A stretch of DNA of 64,000 bases from Eunapius fragilis (Eukaryota > Porifera > Demospongiae > Spongillida > Spongillidae): the NCBI GenBank assembly GCA_963681505.1, contig OY811981.1:6218807-6282806 (forward strand). Direction: 5' to 3'. A program made the position numbers and the translations under genes. Positions 45,370 through 56,914 of this stretch are shown piece by piece. Numbering within the stretch: the first letter of the stretch is position 1; every line of letters begins with the position of its first letter. The notes beneath the pieces were generated by a model that was not told where the DNA came from, made no database searches, and saw only the letters and a program-made list of their open reading frames with translations.

Positions 45370-46655
45370 TTGTAAATTATTTGGTGTTTAAATAATTGAT
45401 GCGTAACTGGATTTTGCATCCACTATGTTGATTGGCAATTCTTCTCCTGGTCCATCATCTTTACACACTCCCCTGCTTTCCACTCACTGTCTCAAACCTT
45501 CTCTGAATCCTGATCTGTGGGAATGCAATTCTGAGGAGCTTGTGCTTGTAAGATTTGTACCTTTGCGAAAGCTTAGCGGTAGCACAAACACATCCGCTGT
45601 CTGGTCCCATTTCAAGGTACATCAAAGGAGACATGGATAAAGCTTGGTGTGACTGTTGCCACAAGCTGTTCTCCAGGGAACACTCTACTCTTTCTAGACA
45701 CATTGAATGGCATCACAAAGATCAAATAAAGAATGAAGAATCGGTAGTTTGTGTAAAAAAAAGAAAGACAATTCTAACAGCCAAGAAATCGCAGCTCAAG
45801 CAGTATTTTACATCTCAAATCCCACCTCTCACAAAAAAATGAGCAGGATAAAGCAATGAAACTCTTAACTCTTCATCTCTGGGATGGTAGTAGTTGTGGA
45901 TCCACATCACATAATCGTGGAGTGGCTGACACCTCTACAACAGCAGGTAATCAAACAGCAACTTCTGAAGAAAATGTTTGTAGAAAAAGATGGATCAAAT
46001 GTGCCAAATCCCATCAAACGCAGATCAGACGATTTGAGGATTGTGATTCTCTAGATGATTATGATGATGAATCTACTAAAGCTGCTAGATAGGCTAACAG
46101 TGATGAACAAGATGCATGCAGAAGTCTTTGTGATGCAGATAAGGAGTATGATGTTTGGCTTTGGCTTCATGAGATCAGAGAAGTAGTTTCTACAACCCCT
46201 TTAGATCCTATGGAATGGTGAAAAATGCACAACACACAATTCCATACTATTGCAATGCTAGCACGGAAGTACCACGCTATTCCAGCTTCGTCTGCCCCTT
46301 CAGAACATGTGTTTTCAAGACCCAAGTTGATCCAGGAGCATGAACAATGGAATCTACTTCCCCATAGGCTGGAAGCATCAATTATGCTAATTTGCTAAGC
46401 ATAATGCATGGTGCTTCGAATCCAATAAACCAATGTTATGTAAGCACCTGCTCAGTCGCTATACATGTATACTTGAAAGTCTGCTGCTTTTGTTACTTAT
46501 TTATTTACAATCATGCAGTTGGTGAATATGTATAAAGTCATTTCAGTACTTCATATTTATTGGTTGCACCAGATTCTCATGCAATAATAACAAATGTGTA
46601 CATTATTACGTATTAGTTGATGACTGAGTTTTGAATAAAAAGTCCGCCTATCATG
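45370..46655 (+). mobile_element. Internally deleted hAT transposon nested in the DIRS element
   Basis: 45632-45840 encodes a BED-type zinc finger: AWCDCCHKLFSREHSTLSRH (C-x2-C ... H-x-x-x-H). 46120-46395 encodes the hAT dimerisation end: WLWLHEI, AMLARKYHAIPASSAPSEHV, then LLPHRLEASI. The catalytic core between is missing and a TGA stands just before MHNTQF. The RT of the host DIRS element breaks at about 46660 and resumes at about 45360, so this lies inside it. Exact ends and target duplication were not resolved. Confidence 0.75.
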
Positions 46656-46659
46656 CTAC

Positions 46660-47870
46660 ATGATGCTTAGGGTGGGCGTGGTCCAGCCTGATAGGCCAGA
46701 ACCATGGCCTGCCAGGCCCTTGGCCTTTGGCAGCCCTGGCTGTGACCCTCAGGTGCTGGCAGATGTAGTATGGCCCTCCACTTGCCGTTCTTCTTTGGGA
46801 TCACGCCAATTCTGGAGGTGCGCAAATTATGGAATGGTGGGTCCGCAAATGGACTGATGATCTTGCCTGCCGCGATTTCCTTTACATGTTTGGTATCAAC
46901 CACATCTGGATGAGCATGTGCAGAGGATAAGTTGCGTAAGGGGAACAACAGAGACAGTGTAACCTAAATGGATATACCATTAATTGTCAATGCCGTTGAG
47001 CCAGGTAACCCAAGCCTTATCAAGATGAAGGTATAATTCGTGCTGAAAGTTTGAGCGTCGTAATGTGATGTGAGCTTGCTGAAGCTCACGAGGCCACTGC
47101 TGCAGGACGTGGGCAGGCCTTGGAGGAATGGTCTCCACCACTGCCTGTAACCCAGCACTTCTCGGCAAAGAAGCAGTCTTCTCCCTTGCTGCACTTACCA
47201 AGGTTGAACTGCCTGCAGATATCCAGATCTGCAATGTGGGTGGCTCACTCTGGGTGGTGGAAACTCCCTGCTGAGGTGACGCTGGTAGAGGAGTGGTGCC
47301 TGCTGTTGTGGTTGTAGGCCAGTTCAGAATTGGCTGTTGCTGAGCACGAAAAGGCTGGTATGTGACACACCATACCAGGATGTCCTCCTTGAGTATGTCC
47401 CAGCAGAGCATATGCAGCTTGTCCCTAGCCACAGCCTGCCTGAAGAGTTTACCCATCATCCAATGGGGGGAAGGAGTTTGTCAAAAAAGACATTCCAGAT
47501 CTCCCGCTTATCCGGAGTGGGGCACATGAAATGAATGCAGAGACGCCAAGACCTGATGGTAACCGTGGCTGTGTGTGTCTGGAGTGATGGCATCTCTGGT
47601 GCTGCTTGTTCCTCGGTCTTCGTCTGTGGCATCTGTTGCTGTCAGAAGAGGAGTCCTCTGAATCGCTGGACTCGCTGGAGCTGCTGGTTGCGACTCCGAA
47701 GCGTTCAACAAGCGTGCAGTTGCTCCCTGGAGACCATGCCAACGTAGGGGCACACAGCATCGTGGTGGGAAGCCCAGCTGTGGGCTTGCGAGCCACTATG
47801 GATGCTATGTCACCAACCGCCGAACCTGCTGAGGCCAGACAGTGAGTATGCTGGCTCTGCACTTTCAGCA
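46660..47870 (-). pseudogene. DIRS/Ngaro-type retroelement: gag-like region and RT start
   Basis: 46667-46948 (minus) reads DVVDTKHVKEIAAGKIISPF, NLRTSRIGVIPKKNGKWRAI and HLPAPEGHS: RT fingers of the DIRS/Ngaro type. 46980-47871 (minus) is Ser/Gln-rich with ATSSSSESSDSEDSSSDSN and is probably the gag-like ORF, frameshifted. This is the 5-prime half of the element whose 3-prime half is at 43571-45360. Confidence 0.7.
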
Positions 47871-47899
47871 ATAGCGTAGCTTTTGGTCACGAATTGACA

Positions 47900-49500
47900 G
47901 CAAGGTGACAGGACTCGTCGATTGATGTCGAGGAATCTGAGTCGCTGCCAACATCTTTGCACCCACTCGCTCAGGCTCTAGCAAGTGCTTGAATAGATGC
48001 TCTACCTGCACCTACCTCTCTTTCTTTCCTACCTGTGAAAGATGTTCCTGAGCAAGATGCAAGCGCAATGCCTCGCAGGTTAAGGTTCTCAAATTCTTCC
48101 TGGTTGACATGAGCAACTGGCCGCAGTCAAGGCTATGACTGGAGATACAAATTGAGGATGATTATCACTAACTGCTCTGGAATACCATATGATCAAATAA
48201 CTGTCTCGAGGCTTCAATAGTCCGAACAACTGGTCATTTAGAATGAGCATCCACCACTATAAGAAACATGCTGTTCAAAAATGTACCCGCAAACTTCACA
48301 TGAGTACAGTGCCATGGACGTGTTGGCCAAACCCAAGGATGCAGGAGTGCAATGCTTGGTGTATGTTTATGTGACTGATAACTTATGATTAGGCATCCAT
48401 TTACAAGATCCTCCAACTCGTGGTCCACCAAACATGAGCTCGAGCCAACATCTGTATTAGCATATCTCCAGGGTGGTCCCTGTATAGCTCTACTCCAGAT
48501 ACTGGAGTTGTTAAGGTATAATCACACGAATACACGAATTCCCCAAAATAAGTTACATTCAATTGACAGCTCATTGCTCCTAATCCACTAAGGTTGCAAC
48601 TCATCTGATACTAGTGAGGGCCACCCATCTTTCACATAGTTTCCTTGATTGCCTTCAAAGGATCCAACTTGAACTTGATCAGCCAATATGGGTAAAGCTT
48701 CAATAAGGCTTCAATTAGTAACACATTCAACGAATTGGGATCAGAGTGGTAGGGGTAACCTCAACAGACCATCCTCTTTTAAATGTTTAGGTGTAGGGCA
48801 ATACCTAACCTTGCAATTGTAGGCTGCTAAAATAAGGACCCATCTCTGCAATCTGGCAACAGCAAGTTCTGGAATTCCCTGTTTAGGACCCTAAATTCAC
48901 ATCAATGGTTTGTGGGTAAATGTCCAGCCATATAGGTAAATATGGAGTTTCCTCATACCGAAAATCATTGAGGACACACTCTGGATACATGCCCAGGTCT
49001 CGCACATCTAAACCACACAGTCTTCTTATAGCAGCCAACACTGCCATTGCCGGAAATTTTCCTAGGTCGACCCATTATGACCTTCTTTACCCTACTCTTC
49101 TACTTTCCCTATAGGGCATGACATGAATTATTTTTTCCTTCACAAAAACCCAGCTGCAGCCTCAATCCCCTGAACTATTTTGAAAGCCCTTACTAAGAGT
49201 TAAATTTGCTTCCATAAGTAGCATTCTTTGTATTGCCTCTTACAAGAAAGTGCCAAATGTGAAAGACGCCGCTAGTCTTTTTAGTTCAGACAAAAATATG
49301 GTGATAGGCTCACCCTGTCTCTGATCTCATTTGTGGAAACAAAACCATTCAGCAATTACTATTGGTCTTAACTCAAAGTGGTGGGCCAATGCATTGACTA
49401 ACTTGGAAAATTTCTTACCTTTATGCTTGGAAGGGGCCAAGAAGTTGCATAGAACGGAATGCATCGTGCTTCCCAACACCATTTCAAAGTATTAAATTGG
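47900..49500 (-). pseudogene. Ty3/gypsy remnant: gag, RNase H end, integrase
   Basis: Minus-strand pieces in order. 49500-49150: gag (MVLGSTMHSVLCNFLAPSK, LVNALAHHFELRPIVIAEW, FLSELKRLAA, LTLSKGF). 48850-48720: RNase H end (LQRWVLILAAYNCKVRYCP, HLKEDGLLRLPLPL). 48604-48234: integrase (RDHPGDMLIQMLARAHVWW, QSHKHTPSIALLHPWVWPTR, FLNSMFLIVVDAHSK). RT is missing between gag and RNase H. Frameshifts separate the pieces. Confidence 0.8.
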
Positions 49501-49719
49501 CTTTTACATATTGTCATTGCAAAATAAAATACAAACCAGTTATTTTAAACTTTTGTTTAATTAATCAAAGATGAAAAATTCCATTATGAGAAGGAAAAAA
49601 ATAGCCATGTTTCATATAGTGAATAAATACATAGTGACTTAACCATATATATATATGTATTTGCTGTATTGTGTAATACCATGCCCTATTATGTTTTCAT
49701 GATGTTATAATACATTCAG

Positions 49720-51289
49720 GGTAAAGATATTACCCACACTGGTCCTGAGAAGCTCTTTACAGCTGGTATTGTCCCTCATCTGGTTAAGAATGAAGAGATG
49801 AACATGATGCTCTTTGACCTAGCTGGTCACCATCAGTACTACAGTAGTCATTGTGCTGCCCTGGAGGCCATCTCACTCACTCCTTCTACCTTCCTCATGC
49901 TGGTCAACATGCTCCAGAACCTCAAAGACATCACTGCACAGCTCTACTACTGGTCTGCAATGATCGGTGATGTGTGTCACAAGTGTCTGCAAGATACTTC
50001 AGTCATTGTGGTGGGAACCCATGTCGATGGGATAGCTGACAAGAGGAAGCTGGAGTCGCTGCAGAAGGATATAAACATGGTTGCTAGGAAAACCCTATCT
50101 AAGCACACCTTTGTTGGGTTCACTGCTCTCAATGCTACAGATCTCCAAGGAAAGAAGATGAAGAGTTTTATGTCATCATTACGCCAAACTAACAGCAGTG
50201 TCATAGCCAAGCACCCTGCTATATCCCTGAATAGCCACATGATGTATGCCTTCTTAAATGACAGGGTCCCTGCACGGCTGGATGCCATACCCCTATCCCA
50301 GCTTCTTACCATTCTAAGGCAAGAGGAACCGAAGTTCCTGCCAACTGAGGCCTCTGAGGTCACACCATTGCTGAAAACCCTATCAGATAAAGGGCTTATT
50401 GTGTTCCTTTGTGATGATGAGGCCAACAGCTGGATAGTCCTTCATCCAGAGGCATTGCTGGAGAAGGTGAATGGAGTCTTGTTTGCTCCAGAATCATTAG
50501 AGGAGCACCTCCCTATAGCCAGCAGCACTGGAGTGATTCCTATACCTGTTCTGAGAGATCACTTCCATGACAACACTGATATGATGGTTCAGTTCCTGAA
50601 GTTATTTGAACTGTGTGTACCCATCACCCTGACCAATGTGAACACCAACATGGCACCTATAGGGTCTCCCAACACACCTTCCACTGCCGTTGGTCCTCTC
50701 CTGTATTTCCCCGCATGTGTCCTTGTGGAAAAACCTTCCAATGTCACCATCACACAGAGGGGCTTTGGTTGGCTGCTACGTACTACCAGCATCAATCAAT
50801 CCTTTTCCCCACGCTGCCTCCATGTTATTACCACAAGGCTTGCAGATGGCTTTGCATTATTAGATCAACCGTGTTTGGTCCCAGAACTGGACAAATACAA
50901 TCGACGTTGTGATGTATGGATTAAAGGGATCAGCTGGATGAATGAGGAAGGAGTCCACACTGTTTTTGAGATGGCGAATGACTTCAGATGTCTGTCATGC
51001 ACCACCTCTGAAGAAAGTAACCCTCAGTATACTCTATCAGTTATGAAAGTTATTAAAGAAGCATGCAATGAGTTTTGTCCATCAGTTTCAGTGGTAGAAT
51101 TGATCTCGTGTCCACCTGAGGCCACCTCAGATAACACACCAGCTGAAGTTAAGCTTGAGCTATTGACGGAGATTGTCCGTAACAAGAAGAATAAAGTAGT
51201 CTCAACCAAAAACATGCAAACAGTGAATGTCAGTAAGTGGAAGAAGGCGGAGCCTCAGCTGTTGGAATTCATTGGGATGAAGGAAGCAG
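49720..51289 (+). CDS. Roc (G3-G4) and COR exon of the ANK-ROCO-Death gene
   Basis: Opens in phase 0 after tacattcag and ends in phase 1 at gcag/gtaagt; 523 codons without a stop. GPEKLFTAGIVPH leads into the G3 motif MLFDLAGHHQYY (DxxG). Then come YYWSAMIGDV and the G4-like VVGTHVD (about 50014-50034). A COR-like region follows: SQLLTILRQEEPKFLP, TPLLKTLSDKGLIVFL and SWIVLHPEALLEKVNGVLF. The rest is a long beta-rich stretch ending near EFIGMKEAG. G1 is 27 kb upstream. ROCO proteins dimerise through COR and couple GTP state to a partner domain, here Death. Confidence 0.9.
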
Positions 51290-51569
51290 GTAAGTAGGTA
51301 GTTTAAGCATATGTGCGTATCTATAGAACTGAGCTTCCCTCTCAATGTAAATTATCTCAGCCATCCAGTATGCTGTCATAGTAACCAGTGTTAGTATCAT
51401 CAATGTAAATATGCCAATTGTCTTCACTAGATGTCTGCAAACACATTCCAAATTATACTATCAACATGATGCCTGATCCCTTAAGCCATTGTAGATCCTA
51501 AATCCTATAATGATGGCATTGTTCTTACTAGAGGGAGGCTCTTAAGAGTACCTTTTCTTTGTCTTGTAG

Positions 51570-51653
51570 TGTCAACTTCCATGGCCGCCTCCTCTTCTTC
51601 CCAGCTACATGTATTGCCAGAGCAAGGGGTCCAAGTAGTGCCACAGTTGGAAG
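51570..51653 (+). CDS. Ser-rich linker exon of the ANK-ROCO-Death gene
   Basis: 84 bases in phase 1 at both ends, between tttgtcttgtag and gttagt. It encodes VSTSMAASSSSQLHVLPEQG followed by VQVVPQLE. Phase agrees with the exon before (ends phase 1) and after (starts phase 1). As a low-complexity linker that is a multiple of three, it could be skipped without frameshift. Confidence 0.7.
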
Positions 51654-52730
51654 GTTAGTCATGTATGTATAGTTGTAGTGGTTGGCATACATGTTATACT
51701 GTTGCCTAAAGATAAAACAGGATTTTCTTAATGATTGCGTAATTTAAGAGCCACAGGATTTTAACCTGCATGTTGTGTATGGGGGTCACATGATGTGTGT
51801 AGGGGCCACATGTTGCATATAGGGGTCACATTTTGTGTATGGGCAATCACGGTTAGTGTATGGGGGAACCATAGGTTATATACAGGAGCATTGGTGTCCA
51901 CTTGATGGGGCAAAAGCACCCCACCACCCCCCCTAACTAATTAGTTTCATTAGCCATTATTTATATGGGATTGTGGTAACAAAGTGGGACATAGCTCATA
52001 TTTTTTGAAGTTTTTTAATTATTTCACATTCTAAGAGCCCTCTACAACTTCTTTCTTATGCACTGGTAGTATGCGATTGCAATGATACTACATATCCATT
52101 GCAAGCAGCTGGCCAGTGGTAGGGACAAGTATTGTTTGGCAGGGTAACAATTTATGACGTAATGAGGTGTTAGTCGATATATTTACATAATGCATTTTGA
52201 TGCAGTGTAGCATATTTGCCATGCTTCAAACAGTCCTGAGTATAGACAACAAATACTGTAATTAACTTTCAATTTCAAGGCATGCAGAAATAGTAGATTC
52301 CATTTATGACAATAAACAGTGAAACTCACATCTACCAAAATGCGGAAGTGATAAGGTGCATTAGTGACTTTGCAATCTATGTTGGTATGCTGTGTTCAAT
52401 GCCTGTGTGTAGTAGAACTCAGATATCACATCGGCAAAGCATGCCTTTGGATATGATTTTGCATTAAGGCATATAATCACATTGTTCTCCCTGCTGACAG
52501 TGTGCAGCAATGTAACAGCCTTCTGCAGCCATTTTATGCCTCTTATTAACAAAGTTGTTAAATCTCATGAGAATGAAGTAAACAACAAACGTGACCACGA
52601 AACTGAACTGTTTCATGGTTCATGTTTATGATTCAAACCATATAGAACAGACTTGTACCCAGGGAATGCCTGAGTGCAGATCTTGACAATTACCTTTTAT
52701 GGGCATATTTGATGCCCTACCTTGTAACAG
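51654..52730. other. Intron
   Basis: AT-rich, with a short repeat of GGGGGTCACATGWTGTGTAT (51775-51850). Nothing else was recognised. Confidence 0.6.
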
Positions 52731-53014
52731 GTGCCCCAGAGCTGCCAGATCTCATGAATGAAATTGCAAGTGTGATTCCTGCAAAGTGGAGAGATGTTGG
52801 CATACAGTTGGGCCTATCAACAGGCACTCTTGATGGCATCGAGAGGGAAAATGGATCAAAGCCTAATTCATGTCTTCAGTCATTTGAAAAGGTGTTCACT
52901 AGATGGGAACAGCACCACTCCAAACCATATACCTGGGACACCATTATTGGTGCTCTGAGAGCCCCAGCAGTTTGTGAGAATGCGCTGGCTGAAGCCTTGA
53001 GTGCTAAGCACTAA
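52731..53014 (+). CDS. Death-domain terminal exon of the ANK-ROCO-Death gene
   Basis: Starts in phase 1 after ccttgtaacag and ends at TAA. It encodes a full Death fold of about 85 residues: LPDLMNEIASVIPAKWRDVG, IQLGLSTGTLDGIEREN, SCLQSFEKVFTRWEQ, YTWDTIIGALRAP, ALAEALSAKH. The W-x-x-x-G-x-x-L-G(L)S, the I-E, the central W and the YTW-x-x-(I/L)-x-A(L) positions all fit. It would recruit other Death-fold proteins. A polyadenylation signal was not identified with confidence. Confidence 0.9.
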
Positions 53015-53262
53015 CTGTTCCTATATATGAACACTTACTATTAGTTGTAGAGATTTTATTTTTTATTTGGATTCTAGCTAATCTGCTTCATATGTTAGTT
53101 GAGTGCAAAACTAGGATTTGATTTTTTTATAGTTGTGTTGAACAGTAGGATTTCTCTTTACAGTATTCTGTACATGAATACAGAAGTGACATATACGTAT
53201 GTGTACTTTGTGTCCTTGGGCCGTTACATGCGAACCATTGTACAACAGTTTGAACAGCCTAT

Positions 53263-53268
<6 letters not shown>

Positions 53269-53307
<39 letters not shown>
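53269..53307. repeat. (GT)n microsatellite
   Basis: Pure GT run of about 38 bases. A shorter one lies at 53568-53583. Confidence 0.9.
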
Positions 53308-53311
<4 letters not shown>

Positions 53312-53352
53312 ATCATTACATATGCTAACAATGGATTCAAAGCATAACTTAC

Positions 53353-53432
53353 CTGTGAGATCTGTGTAAGGTCTCCCACGAGGTCTGCTGTACTGGCTTC
53401 CTAGGTCTGTCGGATGTCTACTAGTGGCTGTA
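53353..53432 (-). CDS. Possible exon after the RRM exon
   Basis: Minus-strand segment between acceptor atgtcccag and donor gtaagt, 80 bases. The phase completes that of the exon at 53668 and reads TATSRHPTDLGSQYSRPRGR. Arg/Ser/Tyr content suits the region after an RRM. No further exon is seen downstream, where it would run into the ROCO 3-prime end. Confidence 0.25.
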
Positions 53433-53667
53433 CTGGGACATAGGCATGGGAGGAGGAGGAGGTGGTGATGCCCTTTCCATCTACTTCAGTTTGGCCTACA
53501 GGATAACAATCTTGGAGGTTGGGTGGAGGTAGTGAGATAGTGTTGAATGGACACAAAGGAAAGCACAATGTGTGTGTGTGTGTGACACACCGCACCCCAC
53601 TTCGAGATACTGTACCGGCATCCTAGGTGTGAGATACAGGGTCAGTCATACTACAGTGGAGACTTAC

Positions 53668-53765
53668 ATTTTCTTTGCTGCTTTGTCTGGTTTGGCCCAC
53701 TCCACAGCAACCCTTCTGTGCAGGTTCTTCTTCCCATTCAGAACTGCTTTTGCCCTCTCAGCTTG
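53668..53765 (-). CDS. Possible C-terminal RRM exon (SR-protein or RBM-like)
   Basis: The minus strand between acceptor ggatgcag and donor gtaagt reads QAERAKAVLNGKKNLHRRVA then VEWAKPDKAAKK. The pattern A-x-x-LNGK-x-x-x-x-RRV-VEWA is the last helix and strand of an RNA-recognition motif, as in SR splicing factors. The exon carrying RNP1 was not found in the next 1.5 kb. It may be a real gene convergent with the ROCO gene, or a stranded gene fragment. Confidence 0.35.
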
Positions 53766-54044
53766 CTGCATCCAGTGGCATTGTTTTTACTCTAGTAAGT
53801 TTTGCCCTGTACCTTTTCAATGCCTTCTGCGCTGTTTGTATAACTCAAACTCATTACCATGACTGTCTTGACAAGCTTGATAATAGTGATTTCTTCACAT
53901 GCATGCTAAGTCTCAAAACGATTTATTCAATATGGCATGTGATGAGGCTTATGTATAGAAAGTTTATTGCTTGTATCCCATTAGTCTAAAGAGTATTTTT
54001 TAGATAATGTATCCTTGCATGAACACAACTCTACACTGTAAGGG

Positions 54045-54300
54045 GGGAGGGGGGGGGGGGGGCATGATTTTAGGAACATAGGAACAGTTAGAACAAAATG
54101 GCAGCCTTTGCAGCAGACGTGTACGTCCGAAAAGATTGGTCAGTGGAAGGCTATATAGTGCTGCCAGTAAAAAGCAAGGAAACAATAGCATGCTGTCATA
54201 TTTATGTGCATGGGCTAATATAAGTCAATGTCGTTTTTCCTTATCAGTCAAAAGCCTTTGTTCCGTTCTTTGGCAGCATTTATTGGCGTGTCCCTAATGA
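54045..54300. mobile_element. Worn family A hairpin copy (copy 7), with poly-G
   Basis: GCTGCCAGTAAAAAGCAAGG at 54159 faces CCGTTCTTTGGCAGC near 54286. The inner arms have largely decayed. A G run stands at 54042-54062. A short frame MAAFAADVYVRKDWS begins at 54099 and runs into the repeat; it is not called. Confidence 0.45.
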
Positions 54301-54493
54301 TTGACGCGATATTCGATGTAAAGCGAACTTTTTATAACTTCATACCAACACTCCGTGGCTTAGTCCATAGTCCAGTTCTATTGCAAAATGAGTGCACTAG
54401 AGAATGAAACCTTCAAACCGCGTTTACACTATTTACAAAAGTAGTTATACGCCCAGAACTGACTATGTCTAAAACGCTGTTTCGTGTCACTTT

Positions 54494-54736
54494 ATGTCTT
54501 CAAAGCCAGGGAAATGGGCAAAACCTATCCAGTTCTATTCAGATTGCTACGAAGAGCTTGTATACGAAAAAGTAAGGTCAAAAAACGTACAGAACAGTTT
54601 TTGCACGCCCAGAAAGGATTCACATAGCTTCATTTCTCAGTTTTTATTAAAAACTCCCGAAGATTCGTCCACTAGAATTCCTAGACAAACCTTACCTTTC
54701 ATGAGTTGGGTGGAATACATTCGAGACTCTACATGA
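54494..54736 (+). CDS. Hypothetical 80-residue ORF
   Basis: MSSKPGKWAKPIQFYSDCYE through SWVEYIRDST. No recognised domain, signal peptide or repeat. It could be chance or part of an uncharacterised transposon just upstream of the DIRS element. Confidence 0.2.
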   Translation: MSSKPGKWAKPIQFYSDCYEELVYEKVRSKNVQNSFCTPRKDSHSFISQFLLKTPEDSSTRIPRQTLPFMSWVEYIRDST

Positions 54737-54883
54737 TACGGATTTCACCAAAACCAGCTATAAGACATTTTCCCGCCAAACTCAAAAGGTGCTATCCATT
54801 AATATAACATTGACGGCGCATACCCTTCTACCGTAAAATGTATGGCTCACGTGACCCGTTTCCAATCCCTGTCTAAATAATCT

Positions 54884-56886
54884 ATGATACCGGTAACGTA
54901 TCCTATGCTGCCCAATGATTCATATGAGTGTGCTGAGGGGTGTGAAATAGGTAATGATGCTGTTGATGAGCACATGGGTAGGTGTTCGGAATCCTCACAA
55001 GGCGAGTGCATTCCAGTAAAGGGTGTTAAGGGGTGTTTGAGGGAACATGTTAATTACTGGATTGAGGTGCGCTTAAGGCTCCCAAGTGGATCATTGATGT
55101 TATTAAGGAAGGTTATGTTTTCACTGAACCCACTGTATATAGGAAGGCTAACCAAAAATCAGCATTGAATAACATAGAATTTGTTGATAATGCAGTGTTA
55201 GATCTGGTGCAGGGTAGTTATGTAGAACCAGTGGTTAGTACCCCTCATGTTTGTAGTCCCCTGTCAGTGGTTGAGAACAGCAGTGGTAAAAAACGTCTTG
55301 TAATCAATCTGTGACATGTGAATCGTTTTTTATGGAAGCAGAAGTTTAAGTATGAAGATTTGCGTGTTGCAACGATGCTCTTCAGACCAGGTGAGCTCAT
55401 GTTTGCATTCGATTTGAAGTCTGGGTACCACCATGTGGAAATTGCACGTCATCATCAGAAATTTTTGGGTTTCGAATGGAAGGGGCAAAATTATGTGTTT
55501 GTTGTTTTACCATTTGGGTTGTCTGCAGCCCCATACCTGTTTACTAAGTTAATGCGTCCACTTGTAAGATTTTGGAGGGCTAGAGGCCTTAAAGCCATTA
55601 TGTACCTGGATGATGGGATATGTTCTGTGGAAGGTAAAAAGGAGGCAGACCTAGCCAGCCAATTTGTACAGGATACCTTGAATAAGGCAGGCCTGGTTGT
55701 TAATGACAAGAAGTCTAGTTGGAATCCATCACACTGCATGACGTGGTTAGGATTTGACGTAGACCTGTTACATGGCTGTATTTCAGTACCTGAGAAGAGG
55801 CTGTCTCAGTTGCATAAATTACTGAATGATAAGGGTACCAAGGAATACCTTGCAGCCAAGCAGATAGCTAGCCTTGTAGGGAAGATAATATCCATGTCAA
55901 TGGCTCTGGGCCCAATAGCTAGATTCATGATTAGAAGCTTGTATGCATTGCTTGAGAGTAGGGATACATGGTGTGACCTGCTAGAGGTAACTCCAGAAGC
56001 AAGGGTAGAAATGGAATTTTGGAAGAGATCATTATCCTTGTATAATGGTCAGCCTATTTGGTGCAAGCCTTCAGCAGTAGCAGTTGTGTACTCAGATGCA
56101 AGTGACATAGGATATGGAGGGTACACTGTATACCACGGTTACCATGTAGCGCATGGCAACTGGACTCATGAAGAGGCAGCCAAAAGCTCAACATGGCGAG
56201 AGCTGGTTGCTGTTGGTAGAGTGTTGGAAGCAATAGCTTTGCTTCTCAAAGGTTTGCATGTCCGTTGGTTTTCAGATAATCAGAATGTGGTGCGCATAAT
56301 ACAGCATGGTAGTCGAAAAGCACACTTACAGGTTGAAGCCATGAAAATATTGGAGATCTGTATAAAACATCAGATTCTTATTGAACCAGACTGGGTCCCT
56401 AGGGGGGAGAACCAACTGGCAGACTACATTAGCAGAATATCAGATTATGATGATTGGCAGTTAGACCCATTTGTCTTTAACTGTTTGGATGGGTTATGGG
56501 GCCCACACTCGGTGGATCGTTTCGCAAATGATTACAATGCTCAGATTGTACGGTTTAACTCAAGGTTTGCTAGTGTTGGGGCTGAAGCTATTGATGCATT
56601 TACAGTGCATTGGGGTGGGGGAGAAAACAGTTGGTGGTGTCCTCCCCCCAGTTTGATCATAAGGGTCATTCGGCATGCGGAGGTATGCAAAGCAAAGGGT
56701 ACCTTGGTTGTACCTTACTGGGAATCTGCCCCATTTTGGCCTGTTCTGTGTCCTGATGGATCATGTTTTGCCCCATTCGTGGTAGCAGTGTGTGATCTGC
56801 CATTGTCCAAGCATTTGTTTCAACGTGGGAGGTCGGTAATGTGTTGTTCAATGGGCAGATGCCCAACACCCCTGTTTTGGCAATGA
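54884..56886 (+). pseudogene. DIRS-like retroelement: RT and RNase H
   Basis: The RT frame opens near 55081 (WIIDVIKEGYVF, KSALNNIEFVDNAV, GKKRLVINL) and is broken by one TGA at 55312, then runs open to 56886. RT motifs: FDLKSGYHHVEI, VLPFGLSAAPYLF and YLDDG (about 55603). RNase H: VYSDASDIGYGG (about 56088), WRELVAV, WFSDNQNVV (about 56265), GENQLADYISR. A frameshift near 55075 separates an upstream 190-base segment. The catalytic residues are intact, so decay is recent. Confidence 0.85.
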
Positions 56887-56914
56887 GAATAGAGTTTAGT
56901 GGAGTGCCAGTGTT

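Noticed and set aside
49977-50426. 149-residue minus-strand ORF
   Set aside because: Antisense shadow of the Roc-COR exon.
53572-53989. Plus-strand ORFs of 96-104 residues with hydrophobic stretches
   Set aside because: Antisense to the possible RRM exon; hydrophobicity arises from complement of Lys/Arg-rich codons.
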